Below are positions 22,085-33,984 of a stretch of DNA of 64,000 nucleotides, piece by piece (position 1 is the stretch's first letter; each line of letters opens with the position of its first letter). The position numbers and the translations under genes are program-made. The notes beneath the pieces were generated by a model, which was not told the DNA's origin, did no database searches, and worked only from the letters and a program-made list of their open reading frames with translations. Source of the DNA: Icerya purchasi (taxonomy: Eukaryota > Arthropoda > Insecta > Hemiptera > Monophlebidae); contig CM077116.1 of the NCBI GenBank assembly GCA_039619475.1, positions 463,201,576 through 463,265,575 on the forward strand, written 5' to 3'.

Positions 22085-22750
22085 ACTAACATCCTCTACT
22101 TCTTTTCCCGTCCATTTTTCCATGTATTATTAAGTTTTCTATAGAGTCCATCCTGATCACATACCCGAAGAACCATGCTATCTGTCTACGGATTGATAGA
22201 AGGAAGCGTTCCTGTTCCCTAATATCAAATTACCGACTTGTTAGTTATTTTTGCTGTCCACGCTATTCGTAGTGCACGCGGTAGCATGACATTTCGAGGC
22301 CTTCAATTCGTTTGTGGCAAGTGACGTTAATGGTCTATGCTTGGACCCATAGGTGGCAACTGCAAATGCCAGCGTCTGGATCAAATGCAGTTTCGTATGC
22401 TTACTTATTCTATGATCCTTCATAACTTTTCTAAATTAACTGGAACATTCTTAGTCATTTCTATTATTTTTTTTTATTTCGTTTTTACATTGACCTCTTT
22501 TAGTTATTTAGACTCCAAGATAGATTACATTGTCCGTTATTGTAATATCTGTTAAGTATTGCAGTGGTTGGGGAATTTTATTTCGTCTGTCGATTACCAT
22601 CAAATAACCCTTGAATCGATTCCTGCTTCTTTACAGCAATCTTCTGTCCGACTAAGAATTTTCGATATCTCTGTTTCTGACGTCGCTAAAAGCACCGTGT
22701 CATCGGCATATCGGAGATTCAAGATCTTCTTAACTTCTGCTGTGAACTTT
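22085..22750 (-). pseudogene. RTE-like LINE, reverse transcriptase 3' part
   Basis: Reading right to left: L-R-Y-A-D-D-T-V-L-L-A (motif C intact, near 22705), then V-I-Y-L-G-V, D-H-R-I-S-K-H-T-K-L-H-L-I-Q-T-L, A-T-Y-G, and near 22110 G-K-M-D-G-K-R-S-R-G. These are the palm-to-thumb blocks of RTE-type LINEs, the ones that give many 'craniofacial development protein 2-like' gene models. Frameshifts and stops are frequent. The right boundary falls at about 22750, where a dispersed repeat begins. The element at 60985-61807 is a better preserved relative. Confidence 0.65.
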
Positions 22751-23120
22751 CTTTGCATATTTATTTTATAAATAACAATACATTTTTCACTAATATTCGT
22801 ACTATTAATAATTTCCATCATTTTGATTTATATATTAATAATTCACATAAATGAATTACCCCGTATATGAACATTAATAAAAATTACATACGTTATTAAT
22901 CATACTGGTAATAAAAAATTTTGCATAACATATTAATGAAGTACCTAAAAATATGGAGCATATTTTTTCTTTTTTCTTTTAAAAGTATGTAAGAATATCC
23001 TAAAAAATCATCAGTATTTATTTTAAATTTTGTGATTTTTTTCAGATTTTTGTGTATTTATAATAATTATTTCAGTTCTCGTGGAGAGGGTTTAGCCCCG
23101 CCACCGTAGACACGGCCTTG
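22750..23120 (+). repeat. Dispersed ~360-bp repeat, copy 1
   Basis: This segment, from GCATATTTATTTTATAAATA to TTAGCCCCGCCACC, is similar along its length to 38950-39300, with small indels. It ends in a C-rich block followed by TAGACAC in both copies. It carries no gene. It probably belongs to a non-autonomous DNA transposon whose C-rich end is near 23100. Confidence 0.65.
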
Positions 23121-24174
23121 ATTAGGATTTATACAAAACTTCAAGCAATTTACTTCATTCATCGATATATTGCTTAAATCTAAAGATCCTTCCATCGATA
23201 CCGCACTGAACTGAAAAAATTACTTTCCATAATAATTCATTTATTGTATAATAAATTGAACTCTTCCGATAGTCAAATTCATGATACGCAAAAGCTTAGC
23301 GTATTTCCTATTCTTAAATTTATCATATGTTATTCTTTTTGTAATACAGACATGCATTACTGCAGATAGAGATGGAATTATCAGATTACAGTTTGAGATG
23401 AAACTTTAATATGAAAACTCTTTCAAACTTTTGTCTTCTACAACCCGCTAGTTGTTTGTTTTTAAGAAACGTATTTCTCTAATCGCTATTACGTAATACC
23501 TATTGTTGATATTTACACTATCAATTATCTCTCTGTGTTTTTATTCTTCGCTAATGATATTTTTATCTATCCTTTTGCTTGCTGAGTTAAATTTATAAAA
23601 AGATCCTCGCTAACTAATACTAATATTTTCATTAATCCATCTAAATCTTTACGTGTCATTTTCAACTTTCGTTCTTTCAATGTCGCCTCTGTCAATATAT
23701 GTTTCAATCATTTTTTCATTTTCTATTGCTTATAAGCTTTTCGCAACTGTCGGCTTTGCTATTAATTTATTTCCATCAGGTTAGGAAAAAACCCTGGCTT
23801 GTTCATCTCCTTATATGAATCTATAATTTAGTCTAAGTTCGATTATGTTCCTTTCGTACTGTAACACCGTCAAATTCGCATTATTTAAATTAGATGTAAA
23901 TTCAGATCGTCTGCTTTTGTCTTTGTATCAGATCTCCCAAATCTTTTCCTATGCTTGCTACCTTAATTAAATTTCGCTCCATACTATTTCTATAATCATT
24001 CTCTTCTTGATTATCGATTTTAAAATTTTTCAGTTTTACCATTTAATTTCTCACAATTTTTTTCCAATGTATCTTCTCTTTTTTTCACATCACTCCCAAC
24101 CTTATCATATTTTCTCCTTTTATCTATACATTTTTATTGTTCAAAGATATAAATTGTTTTTTTAAAATATATAA
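23121..24174. other. Unassigned AT-rich DNA
   Basis: No gene, repeat partner or mobile-element end was recognised in this stretch. It is mildly pyrimidine-rich on the plus strand. Confidence 0.4.
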
Positions 24175-25524
24175 TCGATATAAGATATATATACAAGAAT
24201 GTTTGTTTGTTTGTTCCGTATACATTCTCGTACCAATGGACGAATTATGCTGAAATTTTCAGGATGTATTCGTGATGTACCAACGAAGGTTTTAGCGGGT
24301 GACTAAGTTTTCTACCCTCCTCCCTTCTCCTTCACGAAATATGAAATTTTAAATAGTTAAATAATGAATTATGCTGCGACCAGTGGTACAAGTGCATACG
24401 GGAGAAACAAACAAAGATTCATTTTTACGCTATCATGGTAAATATTTAAAATACCACGGTAAATACAAAAACGATTACTCTGGTAAATAATAAGCTCTAG
24501 ATAACATTTTATTCATTTCTGGCGTTAGCAAATATACCGAATTCCGTTATTTCTCCTTTGCATCACTGAAATCATTAGACCTCCATAACAGAATCTAAAC
24601 ATACAAATCGTGCTTTTGGCCTAACTGCTGTACCCAGCACGGCAATTTAAAAAAACAGTTTTTAAGGAGAAATAAAAAATCCTGCAACAGAATTTTAATA
24701 GTTGCTACCGGGAACATTATTTGTACTGAAATTTGATATCTTTACTCCACTACTGTATAGTTTGCTGTTGTTGTAATAAATTAGTTTTAATAAAATGCTC
24801 GAAACGAATAGGTCGGAAGATATGAGTGAAGAAGATGTTCTATTAAATGTATAATTATGGTAGATCACCGTGTGAATAATTCGCCCTTTTCAAAATGATG
24901 GCTGTCCTTTTTGTTAAATCACGACCGACAGATTAAGAAAACCCGATAATTTTCCGCTGAACATGAAACGCGAAAACCCTTTTCTGTTGCACGGTAATAA
25001 ACATGTTTCGCAAAGAGAGAAACAATCTTTACATAGATATATTGATCAAAAACCAAAAAATAAAAAATAAACATTTTTAACATAAAAGTCCAAGTATCAG
25101 GGGATAACATAGATGGACAGATTATAAAATGAGTGAATATGATATAAGAAAAGTAGAATGGTCAAATAGGAGTAAAAACTAAAAACTGTGGTGATGAGAG
25201 CAATTTGATTTTCAAATATGAAGCTCAACTGATTTTAATAAGTATTTTAGTAAGGAAGATGAAGTCGCAGGAAGCGTCTTTGCAATGTAGACATATTGTT
25301 GAATTATTGCCTAATTACAAATATTAATTACGCAAAAAAGTTACATTATAAATAATTTTTCATAATACTTTTTAATTTTTTTTAAATATCTCGGTAAAAA
25401 ATTTAGTAACTTTGCAGCGTATTAGTTATGTTCTCCAAAAAAAATATATTATATTTTTTTTTTCTTTTTTTTGTGAGCGCACCAGTGGCATTAACCCAAC
25501 AACAAGAAAACTAAGCTAAGAAAT

Positions 25525-28500
25525 TAAAAACCTAAGCAGTCCGAAATGGACACAACAAAGGACAGCAGGGCGGACACCACAGAAGATGAAGGAAAGGAGA
25601 GGATAAAGGAAGAGTTATAGGGAGTAGGGAGACCTAATGACAGGAGTTGAATGTATAAAAGGGAGCGTTCGTTACGAAAAGCACGACACTCAAAGAAAAT
25701 GTGATCAGCATCACATGTACGAGGAGGATCACAATCGTGAAGAGAACAATCAGAAGAAGGTGATAGAGTAAATCGAAAGCGAGAGGAGGAGAGAATGATT
25801 GATCCGGAGACGAATTAGGGAGATAATAGAAGAGCGACGACTGAAAGGAATAGAATGGAACCAAGACAGGGAACGAGGAATTGGCTGAATGGAACGGTAA
25901 TGAGAATGACGATTAGAAAATAGGGAAGGATAAATATCCTGCCAAAGTCTGGCGTGATTGGAGGTGGATAAGGAAAGGATATCTGAAGAAGGGAAATGGT
26001 TGAGGAATGAATCAAGGCGACCAGCAGAACGAGCCAAAGAATCGGCTGCATCGTTGCCATCAATTCCGGAATGACTGGGGACCCACAAAAAATCAATGAG
26101 AATAGAACGGGATGACTGCAAAGTGGAGGTAAGAGAACGAATTGAGAAAATAATATTATCAGAGGAATGTGAAGAAGGAGAGGATATGGCTTGAAGGACG
26201 CCCTTAGAGTCCGAAATAGTGAGGAATTGGGAAAGATCGCTTAAAGAGGAGATATAAGAGATAGCCTGAAGGATGGCGATCGACTCAGCAGAAAAAATAG
26301 AGCAGAAGGAAGGAAGCCGGAAGGACTCAGAATGTCGAAGCGACGGAGCAGTAAACGCACCACCCACACTGTCCTCGCTCTTGGAACCATCAGTAAAGAT
26401 CAATACATGAGCAGGAAAAGAGGAATTCAACAAATGAAGAAATGCATTGTTGACTGCACCGTGAGAGGAGGAATTGGCTCGAAGTGGGACAGAAGAAAAT
26501 TTGATAGGCTGCCATAGGCTATTGAAGTCATGAAAGAAGTACGGGAGAGTGTTGTAGGAAAGGACAACAGGAGAAAAATTAGAAAGACGGGTAGCAATGA
26601 GCGACAGGATTGGGATTTTATGAGGAGAAAAACGCCAGCAGTTTTTGATATGTAGATAGGAGGAAATAAGATTGGACGAGAAGATGGGAAGCTGTTTAAT
26701 TAAGAAGCGATACCCAAGCTGAGAACGGCGAATAAACAGTGGTTGGGCAACCGACTCTGATAGAACTGCAGGAATGGGAGAGGATTTCAAGGCTCCAATG
26801 CACAAGCGGAGGCAAGAGTTCTGGATCGTGTCAAGTTTAGAGAAGAGAGACTTCGAGGAATTACCGTAGATAAAGGAACAATAGTCGAGAGATTTAAGGA
26901 GATTAAGTCTTTTAAGACAGGATTTATAGAGAAAATTAATATGCGCATCGAATGTGATGCGGCTATTTAAAAAAAGGCCAAGATAGCATATGGAATTGAC
27001 AACGGGGATAGGAATACCAGATACAGTGATGCGAGTTAGAGCTCGGTTAAAGGAGCGGAGAGAAAAAATGATACAAGAAGACTTAGTAGGAGAAAGAGAG
27101 CGGCGAAGACGAGAAAGGGAATTATTAAGAATAGACAGGGAATTATTCAACTCATCAATAGCGGCGGACAGATTTTCACAGGTGGAATAGACCAAAATGT
27201 CGTCAGCGAAGAGGAGGGAGGAAGAAGGAATAGGAAGAGAAGCGATATCAAAAGAGTAGATATTAAAAAGTGTAGGACTGAGAAAGGAACCCTGTGGGAG
27301 CCCACGATAAACGCATCTGGAGGAGGAAAGGGAGGGAGAAGAAATAAAGAGAGTTCTATTCTGGAAGAGGTTGAGTATCAGAATAACGACGACGGGAGGG
27401 AGGTTAAGAGAAAATAGTTTGGAACTCAAAGAGGGAAGATGCACATTATCAAAGGCAGAAGAGACGTCCACAAAGGAGGAAATGGTGAATTTTTTAGTTA
27501 GGAAAGACTTATAGACATCTGAAAGGAAATAACTAATGCAGTCAACCGGTCCAAGCCCAGGGCGAAAACCAAAAATATTAGGAGGGACTAGATTATTGTG
27601 CTCCAGCCACCACACGAGACGATTGTTAATCAAACCTTCAAAAAGTTTACACAATCAGGAAGCCAGGGAAATGGGACGGAAAGAACACTGATTTCTTTTA
27701 GGAATAGGGACGACAATAAAGTCGTTCCAGGATTTTGGAGTAGAACCAGAAAGGAGAAAAGAATTAAATATATGGAGAAGGAAAAGCAGCGCAGCAGGAG
27801 ACAGATTTTTAAGAATAAGGAATGAGAAACCGTCCCGGCCAGGAGCAGACAAGGTGGATTTATTAAGAATGGATACAAGCTCGTCGTAACAGAAATGAGA
27901 AGACAGGAAGTGAGGCTCAGAGTCTACAGGAAGAGAAGGAAGAACAGTTTCTTCAAAAGCGGGGACATAGGCGGGAGCAATAGAATCCAAGAAGGACTTC
28001 AGTTGAGGTTTGGAAGGGTAGGAGTGGCGAGGGCGCTCAGAAAAGGGTGATCTAAATGCCTTAGCCATTTTCCAGAACTGGGAGAAGGGCGTATTTCTGG
28101 AGAAGGAGGAACAGAAAGACTTCCAAGAATTCTTTTTGGCGGACTTAAGGATAAAACGATAGAGTGTAAAGCAGCGTTCCAAAGGTAGCAGAACTTTTTT
28201 GGAACGCTGCTTTACACTCTTCGTTCCACCAGAGTGAGGAGGCATGCGAAGAAGAGCGACTGCGCGTGCTGGTAATAGGAGGAGAAGATGCGGAGAGAGC
28301 CAAATTTAGCGTTCGAGTGAAAAAATTGTAACAGAAGAATGGATTAGGAACATCAGAAAAAGAAGGGAGAGAGGAATCCACCAAGGAACAAAATTTAGCC
28401 CAATCAGTTTTAGAAAGGAGCCAACGGGGAGATTGAAAGGGCTTGGAAGACTTGGGAGGGAGCACGTCATTAAGAGTGAGCAGAATGGGGACATGATCGC

Positions 28501-29146
28501 TGCCAAAAGTGCCGTTGAGAGTCATCCAGGAGCATAAGAGACTAAGATTGGGAGAGTAAAAGGAGAGATTAACTGAACTAGAGAAGGAAGGTTACTTGAA
28601 GAGGGTAGGAGACCGATCATTAAGTAGAAAAAGATCATGATCTAAGATGAGATTTTCAAGAATCGAACCATTAGGATTATTCCCAGCGCAGCCCCAAAGA
28701 GGAGAGTGAGCATTCCAGTCGCCTCCAATGATGAAGGAACCAGATAACGATGAAAGAAATGAGATAAAAGGAAGATTAGAGAGGCTGAAGTTAGGAGGGT
28801 TATAAACACAAACAATATGTAAAGGATTCGGAAGAAGATTCAAAAGAGAAATGTGAATCATGTTAGGAAGATTAGGATAGGGAGGAGGAAGACATGGGAT
28901 ATCGTGCGATAGGTAGGATAGATCGTCTCTAATCAGAATGGCGACGCCACCGTAACCATCCACATGATCTGACCGAACTAATGAATAGCCTTCGAAATGT
29001 AGAGACAAGGAGGATTTGAGCCAAGTTTCGGATAACAACGCCACATGGATATTATAGAGGTCTAATAAACCCTCTAAACTTAATTTGTTAGCCTGTAAGC
29101 TACAGTAGTTCCACTGCAGGATGTTCAAAGCATGAGCACGCGACAT
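25525..29146 (-). pseudogene. LINE-C ORF2: endonuclease, reverse transcriptase, RNase H
   Basis: ATG at 29146. Endonuclease: I-L-Q-W-N-Y-C, L-L-S-E-T-W-L, Y-G-G-V-A-I-L-I, G-G-D-W-N-A-H-S-P-L-W-G-C and G-S-D-H-V-P. A TAA at 28589-28591 interrupts it in frame. Linker W-W-N-E-E-C-K-A-A-F, then a frameshift at an inverted duplication (28161-28220). Reverse transcriptase: A-P-G-R-D-G-F, F-R-P-I-S-L-A-S, an in-frame TGA at 27655-27657, F-G-F-R-P-G, motif A F-V-D-V-S-S-A-F-D, motif B G-L-P-Q-G-S, motif C L-F-A-D-D. RNase H: F-T-D-G-S-K, S-A-E-S-I-A, I-S-D-S-K and N-D-A-A-D-S-L-A. A frameshift near 25760 precedes the C-terminal C-D-A-D-H-I-F-F-E-C. All catalytic residues are present, so this copy is only a few mutations from open. 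Confidence 0.85.
28161..28220. repeat. 23-bp inverted duplication inside LINE-C ORF2
   Basis: 28161-28183 and 28198-28220 are perfect reverse complements separated by 14 bp. The arm at 28198-28220 encodes, on the minus strand, the conserved E-E-C-K-A-A-F linker motif. The other arm is its inverted copy and coincides with the frameshift in ORF2. The form suggests a template-switch event. Confidence 0.8.
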
Positions 29147-29147
29147 G

Positions 29148-29513
29148 CTATCTAGGAAACAAGAAAATTAGAATAGGATAGAAAATGAGGGGAAGGACGA
29201 GGATGAAATAACAGAAGTAGCTATAAAAGAAGAAAGAAAGGTTAGTAAATAAGAAGCGAGCACATAGGTGCACTTCCAACTTGAGGAGGAGAAAGGAAGA
29301 ACAAGGAAGCTGAAAACGAAAGAAGTCTTGCCCACCACAATATGCAGGGCAATTTGCCAGGAAATTTCCTATTCGTATAAATTTGGTATAATTCAAAGCG
29401 CAGGGAGGAGTACCTGGACGAACATGGTTGACGACCAGTTTGTAGGTATCCTTCACTAAAGGGACAATTATACCTCCATATGAACAAATTAAACGACATG
29501 AGCACAGAGGCAT
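29148..29513 (-). CDS. Open frame between LINE-C ORF1 and ORF2, function unknown
   Basis: A 121-codon minus-strand frame lies between the two LINE-C ORFs and ends just before ORF2 begins. It carries K-D-T-Y-K-L-V-V-N-H-V-R-P-G-T-P-P, then a Cys-containing stretch and a Phe/Leu-rich hydrophobic tail. I do not recognise it. It could be ORF1 C-terminal sequence in another frame, or chance: the pyrimidine-rich strand favours long hydrophobic frames. It is not needed in known I-group LINEs. Confidence 0.25.
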   Translation of the reverse strand: MPLCSCRLICSYGGIIVPLVKDTYKLVVNHVRPGTPPCALNYTKFIRIGNFLANCPAYCGGQDFFRFQLPCSSFLLLKLEVHLCARFLFTNLSFFFYSYFCYFILVLPLIFYPILIFLFPR

Positions 29514-29610
29514 GTCTAGTGTTCCTGAAGTGTAAGTAAGGCGTTATCGTTGTCTAACAGAGGGAAATGGAGGGAGGGAGATAAAGACAAGGAGAAGGCA
29601 AAAATATGCC

Positions 29611-30679
29611 TTACGAGGAATGGACGTAATTGGATAAGAAAGAAGAAAAATTGTCAAGGAAAGAAGAGGAGGCGGCTATGTTATGAGAAGCGAGGAGTTC
29701 CATGATTGTGGCGGAAAGATTAGTAATATTAAGAGAGGAGTAATTATGAGAGGAATTAGGAAACAGGCTGCAAGGAGCTAGAAAGTTGATGGAAGGCAGC
29801 GAAGAATTCAGCTGAGGGGAATCTTCACGATTCAAGGCTCAACCAACAGATGGAGAACAAGAGTAGAAGAAGGGGATGACGGGAAAGTGAGGGAGAGGCT
29901 TGGAATGCGATTTCGATTTGGGAGATTTATGAAAAGTAGGAGATTTAGGACGAGGAGGAGAAGACAATTTATTAGTTTTAGAAGAAGAGGCTTGAGAGGA
30001 AGAAGGGGCTGCGTTACGATTAGCATAGGAAAAGGCTTGGGAGACGACACTAAGAGGATTTATATTTAGCGGTTTCTTGAAACGATATGTTTTCGAACGC
30101 CATGATTCTTTTAATATCCTTCTGTCTAAGCCACCCCGGGCAAGCACGATCGGACGAGCTATGGCAACCTTTGCAGTTACGACAAATAGGAGGCTCCTGG
30201 AGGTTGGGACATTCCGAAGAGGTATATCTTGAAGCACAGTGTGGGCAAACGGAATGAGAGCTACGACAATGGCGCGTAATATGTCCAAAAAGGAAGCATT
30301 TAGAGCACTGAGTGGGAGAACGGACACTAGGGGAAACGGGAAAACGGAGTTTGTAAATCAATACAAACTCCGGAAGGAAGGACTTAGCGAATTTACGTTC
30401 GACACTCCTGGTGGGAATTTTTTTTCCATCAGAAGAGCGAAAGATACGACGAACTGCAACTACGGGGACAGAGGAAACAAGCCCCTCTTTAATTTCGTTT
30501 TCGGAAAAGGAAGGAAAGATTCCAGAGATAACGCCCATACTAAACAGAGCATTGGTGGGGATATACGCGGTAAGATTGTTAATCTGAAAAAAAGAGGAAT
30601 TGTTCAGAAAATCATTCGCCGCAGAAGCAAAGGGAAACATAACTGAGATACGCCCCCTGCCCTGGGGAATGTTGTTCAA
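29611..30679 (-). pseudogene. LINE-C ORF1, gag-like with three zinc knuckles
   Basis: The ATG at 30679 opens a frame to 30050. An N-terminal segment includes V-M-F-P-F-A-S-A and R-S-V-E-R-K-F, then come three knuckles: C-S-K-C-x4-H-x4-C, C-P-H-C-x7-C, and C-R-N-C-x2-C-H-x6-C-P-G-W. After F-E-N-I-S-F the true reading shifts to the frame 29839-30327, with V-V-S-Q-A-F-S-Y-A-N and a Ser/Lys/Pro-rich basic stretch, then again to 29611-29835. The protein would bind element RNA in the cytoplasm. Its knuckle arrangement closely parallels LINE-A ORF1 and differs from the single-knuckle ORF1 of LINE-B. Two frameshifts break it. Confidence 0.8.
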
Positions 30680-31008
30680 AAAGGAAGTTGAGATTTTGCA
30701 GATACTGGATAAATAAATGGGCCGTTTATAAAATAAATGAGTGATGTGATCAAAATGGCGAACATATATGGAATAGAAAACAGACGATTACAATGATGAA
30801 AACTATGGGACCTCCAGAAATGTCACTGAGTTGAACCTAATGAATATTATGCAAAGGATGTACAAATTTAAAAAGGTAGGATAAAATAAATTAAAGATTT
30901 AAAAAAAAATGTTCACTTATGTATGTACATATAAATTCCAGATAAAATACAATTGTTTTGATTTAAACAGATATTATTACACGGACGAAGCCGTGGAAAA
31001 CGGCTAGT

Positions 31009-31676
31009 GAAATATAAAAATAACATTGTATAATTGAAAATTACTTACTAATTTAGATTTGTTGAATAAATTTGGTAGTATTAACTTGCATTTACTTGAT
31101 GAAATATAATAAAACTGCAATCGCGCAAATATCCATAGAAAAAAACAAGGAACCCATATTAAAACTGTTTTTTGGAAACACTTCGTGAAATTTGGTTGCT
31201 GATCTGTATACCATGTAATATTAGGATCCTGTTTTGAATAATTATTATTAGTTTAATATTAAATTCAAACGCGTTAAGTATTCTTTATAAAAAGAGTACT
31301 CTACTCTTTTGATTACATATTTGGCAATAACATATTAATGTGATAAATAGATGTATCTTTCTTCAGAAAGTTTTTCTTCTATCGATAAAATTTTCGGTAT
31401 TGAAAATGAACCAGTAAGATGTACTGTTAACAATAAATTCTGTACAGTAGAAGCAAAGTTATTGACTGTTACTGTTACCATTTACACAACTGCATGAGCG
31501 TTGAACATAAAAACAACCTATTTTTAATTATCTTTGTGAATGCTTTGTAATTATATTTTTAGAATAAATGAAAATTATTTTTGAATTTACATTAACTTTT
31601 AAGTCTACTATGTTTTTTTTTTTTCATTCAAATTAATTACTCAAAATTAATAACTAGAATATATCAGTTCAAACTT
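31009..31676. other. Unassigned AT-rich DNA
   Basis: No gene, repeat or element end was recognised between the Helitron-like terminus and the LINE-D tail. Confidence 0.45.
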
Positions 31677-33190
31677 TTTTTTTTTTTTTTTTTTTAAGGG
31701 GGGTACTAAACCACACACTGCATGTAACTACCTAGGTTGACGCAGTGAGTGGACCCACGTTTTAAAACAGACTCCTCAGCTCGTTAGACTGAACGAAAGT
31801 CATGAGATTGTTCAAAGCAGTAGGGGTATTTGAGAGGATGTCTGCAAGCGATGTAATCTGGTCGCGCTGTAACCCATTTAGACGTGTGCATTTCAGCAAG
31901 ATATGCGGAACTGATGAGTATTCATCGGTAGAACAAAGTGGGCAGGTATTTGGCTTTGGAGCTTGTTTGAGGATGTAGTCGTGGGAAAAAGACGTATGTC
32001 CCGTTCTCAGGCGATTGACTGCCGAGAACACTCTGCATTCTGTTCAGACTGGAGTCCACCATGGCTCCGTCGTAGGTTTCAGTTCCTTGAGAAAGGTCGA
32101 CTGAGACATCCAGTCATGATTCCACTGTGCGAAGATTGCATCCGACAGGAAACTTCTCAAGGATAATGGACCGAAAGCAAATAGCGGCATTGGGCACATC
32201 ATGGATGACCGATTGACCATGTCAACCTGCTCATTCCCCGGAACTCCGGCATGACTGGGGATCCATAAATAAAACTACTCGGTATCCTCTTCAGCTCAGG
32301 TGGTATAAGGTAACCAGAACTTCTAGGACCATTGATGATTTCGGGGTGATCCGACTGCAAAGCACGTATGGACCGCAAGGAATCAGTCACCAGTAAGATT
32401 CCGAGTGGTTGGGATCTCAGTTCTAAATATGCCTGAATACAAAATAACACAGCATACATTTCGGCTTCCGCAATCGATACAACGTTGTTCAACCGTATGC
32501 TCTCTGTGATTCCGTCTATTTCGAAAGCGCATGCAGCTGGGGCAGCCTTGGACTCATTAGCTTTGGATCCATCAGTGTATGCTTTCGAAAATGTGGTATA
32601 TTTATTAATAATGCCTAACGCCTTGTGCCCTCGCAGTGACCAGGATGGAGATAGTTTTGTATAGTCCATTCTGTTTATGTTATTTTGCAACAAAATTGCA
32701 TTGACTTCAGGTAGATTATCCTTGGGAAAGTCAGGCTCTGTAATTATGTCACGGTGATTCTACGCAGCCCATGAAAGCATATCGCGGTAAGTGAAGAATT
32801 TTTTGCTATAAGACAAAGGTGGGACACCAACTAACGAGCATAGGCTTTTAGCTGGGGATATATGATGGCCGCCAAGTATCATGCGCATAGCGGCGTTTTG
32901 AATTGGGTCAAGTGTTTTTAATAAGGAACCACTCGCTGACGAGTACACCTACCTCCCATAATTGATTTTGCTGAGGATTAGGACTTTATAAATATTTAGA
33001 AAGAACTTGGGTTGGACGTTAAATTTGGGATTTGACAAGAACTTGATCACCTTTAAAGATTGAAGGGATTTAGCTTTTAAATCAGGTATAAAGGGTTTCC
33101 AGGTCAGTTTGGCGTCCATCAAGGTGAGAAGGAAAGTTGCTGCTGTTGATACATCTGGTTCACATGTAATCAGTCCTGTTTGTTGATCCG
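31677..33190 (-). pseudogene. LINE-D: 5'-truncated RNase-H LINE
   Basis: The T-run at about 31677-31696 is the poly(A) tail on the minus strand. Reading right to left: thumb segment A-K-L-T-W-K-P-F-I and the block L-D-P-I-Q-N-A-A-M-R-M-I-L-G-G. Next comes RNase H with A-Y-T-D-G-S-K, A-E-A-E-M-Y-A and V-T-D-S-L, and, in a shifted frame, W-I-P-S-H-A-G-V-P-G-N-E. The C-terminal C-P-L-C-x9-H-x4-C follows, with the stop near 31762. All RNase H acidic residues are present, but two frameshifts and a stop break the frame. It is an I-group-like element distinct in wording from LINE-B and LINE-C. Confidence 0.75.
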
Positions 33191-33304
33191 TGACAAGTGA
33201 TCATTATTATTTTTATTGTGATTTATTCAAAATATAGTCTAAAATTTCGTTATCATACATTATCATTAGCTTCGAGAAATCAAGCAATCGTTTTTACCTT
33301 TTTG

Positions 33305-33960
33305 CCTACAGGTTATTTGCTGATAATCAGAATATATCCCTGGACACTCTAAATCTACGTTGTGCTTAATATACTTTACAGTCATGCATAAACAGTCAAC
33401 TCAAGTAGTGTAAAGCGATAGGATTCAAATTTTCAAACAGAAAAATCCGTTTGCATAGATTTTAATCAGGAGAAAAAGCGTGTGGTAAACCTTGATTTGT
33501 ATTTGGATAATTTTAAATTTATTTTTGTACAGAATATTATATTTTTGGGCGTCACCTTTGACAATAAACTTACCTGGATTAATCACCTGAAAGATATAAA
33601 AGAGAGATGAATTTTTTCATGAAATGTATTGAAAATGATAAAAATAAGCGTTTTGAACCCTGCAGCAGAACTCTAATGGAATTATACCACTCACTTATTA
33701 GATCCGAGGGAGATTATGATATTATTTTTTACACAAAGCAGATAATTTAGGATAAATTAAAGCTCACGATTTGACTTTTTGGAGAGCATTGTTATTAATT
33801 CTTCAAACAATTAGTAAGGTTGGAAGTCGCTGCTCTCACCCGCTCGCAGGACAGCGTGTAAATCTTGGACAGTTTTTTACTAATTGCTCTTTGGGAATAT
33901 ACTTTTTAACTTGTTTAGATCATAGCGAAAACCAAAATTTTCAAAACGTTGATTAAAAGA
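33305..33960 (+). pseudogene. LINE-F: decayed reverse-transcriptase fragment
   Basis: Plus-strand readings give Y-L/F-A-D-N-Q-N-I near 33312 (a motif C relative), W/C-K-A-I-G-F-K-F-S near 33415, I-I-F-L-G-V-T-F-D-N-K-L-T-W near 33538 and L-M-E-L-Y-H-S-L-I-R near 33675. These are the palm-to-thumb blocks of a LINE reverse transcriptase. Similarity fades beyond 33740, with a possible continuation V-A-A-L-T-R near 33825. Orientation is opposite to LINE-D, so the two are head to head and unrelated insertions. Confidence 0.55.
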
Positions 33961-33984
33961 AATAAATCTTGAATCCATATTGCT

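Larger units (their letters stand above)
25453..30720 (-). mobile_element. LINE-C: near full-length I-group-like LINE
   Basis: The 3' end is the T-run at 25453-25473 (poly(A) on the coding strand). The order is ORF1 (30679-29611) then ORF2 with endonuclease, reverse transcriptase, RNase H and a C-terminal zinc motif (29146-25525). The sense strand is unusually pyrimidine-rich, giving Ser-, Leu-, Phe- and Pro-rich proteins. Three further copies are present at 18.6, 58.0 and 62.7 kb, all on the plus strand. No target-site duplication was pinned down because the flanks are A/T runs. Damage is light: a few stops and frameshifts. Confidence 0.8.
24175..31007 (+). mobile_element. Candidate non-autonomous Helitron enclosing LINE-C
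   Basis: The left side begins A|TCGATATAAGATATATATA and soon GTTTGTTTGTTTGTTCC, wording common at 5' ends of insect Helitrons. The right side has GCCGT-5nt-ACGGC, a short hairpin at 30990-31004, running into CTAG at 31004-31007 followed by T. That matches the Helitron rule of an A|TC start and a hairpin-CTRR|T end. Without LINE-C the element would be about 1.5 kb, with no Rep/helicase. The pairing of these two ends as one element is inference: the distance is explained only if LINE-C inserted later. Confidence 0.45.

Noticed and set aside
29887..30646. Plus-strand Arg-rich open frames
   Set aside because: They are antisense to LINE-C ORF1, whose zinc knuckles are unambiguous.
25430..30910. 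A target-site duplication of the type AAAAAAAAT around LINE-C
   Set aside because: A-runs occur near both ends, but such a match is expected by chance in this composition and would move the 5' end by ~180 bp without other support.
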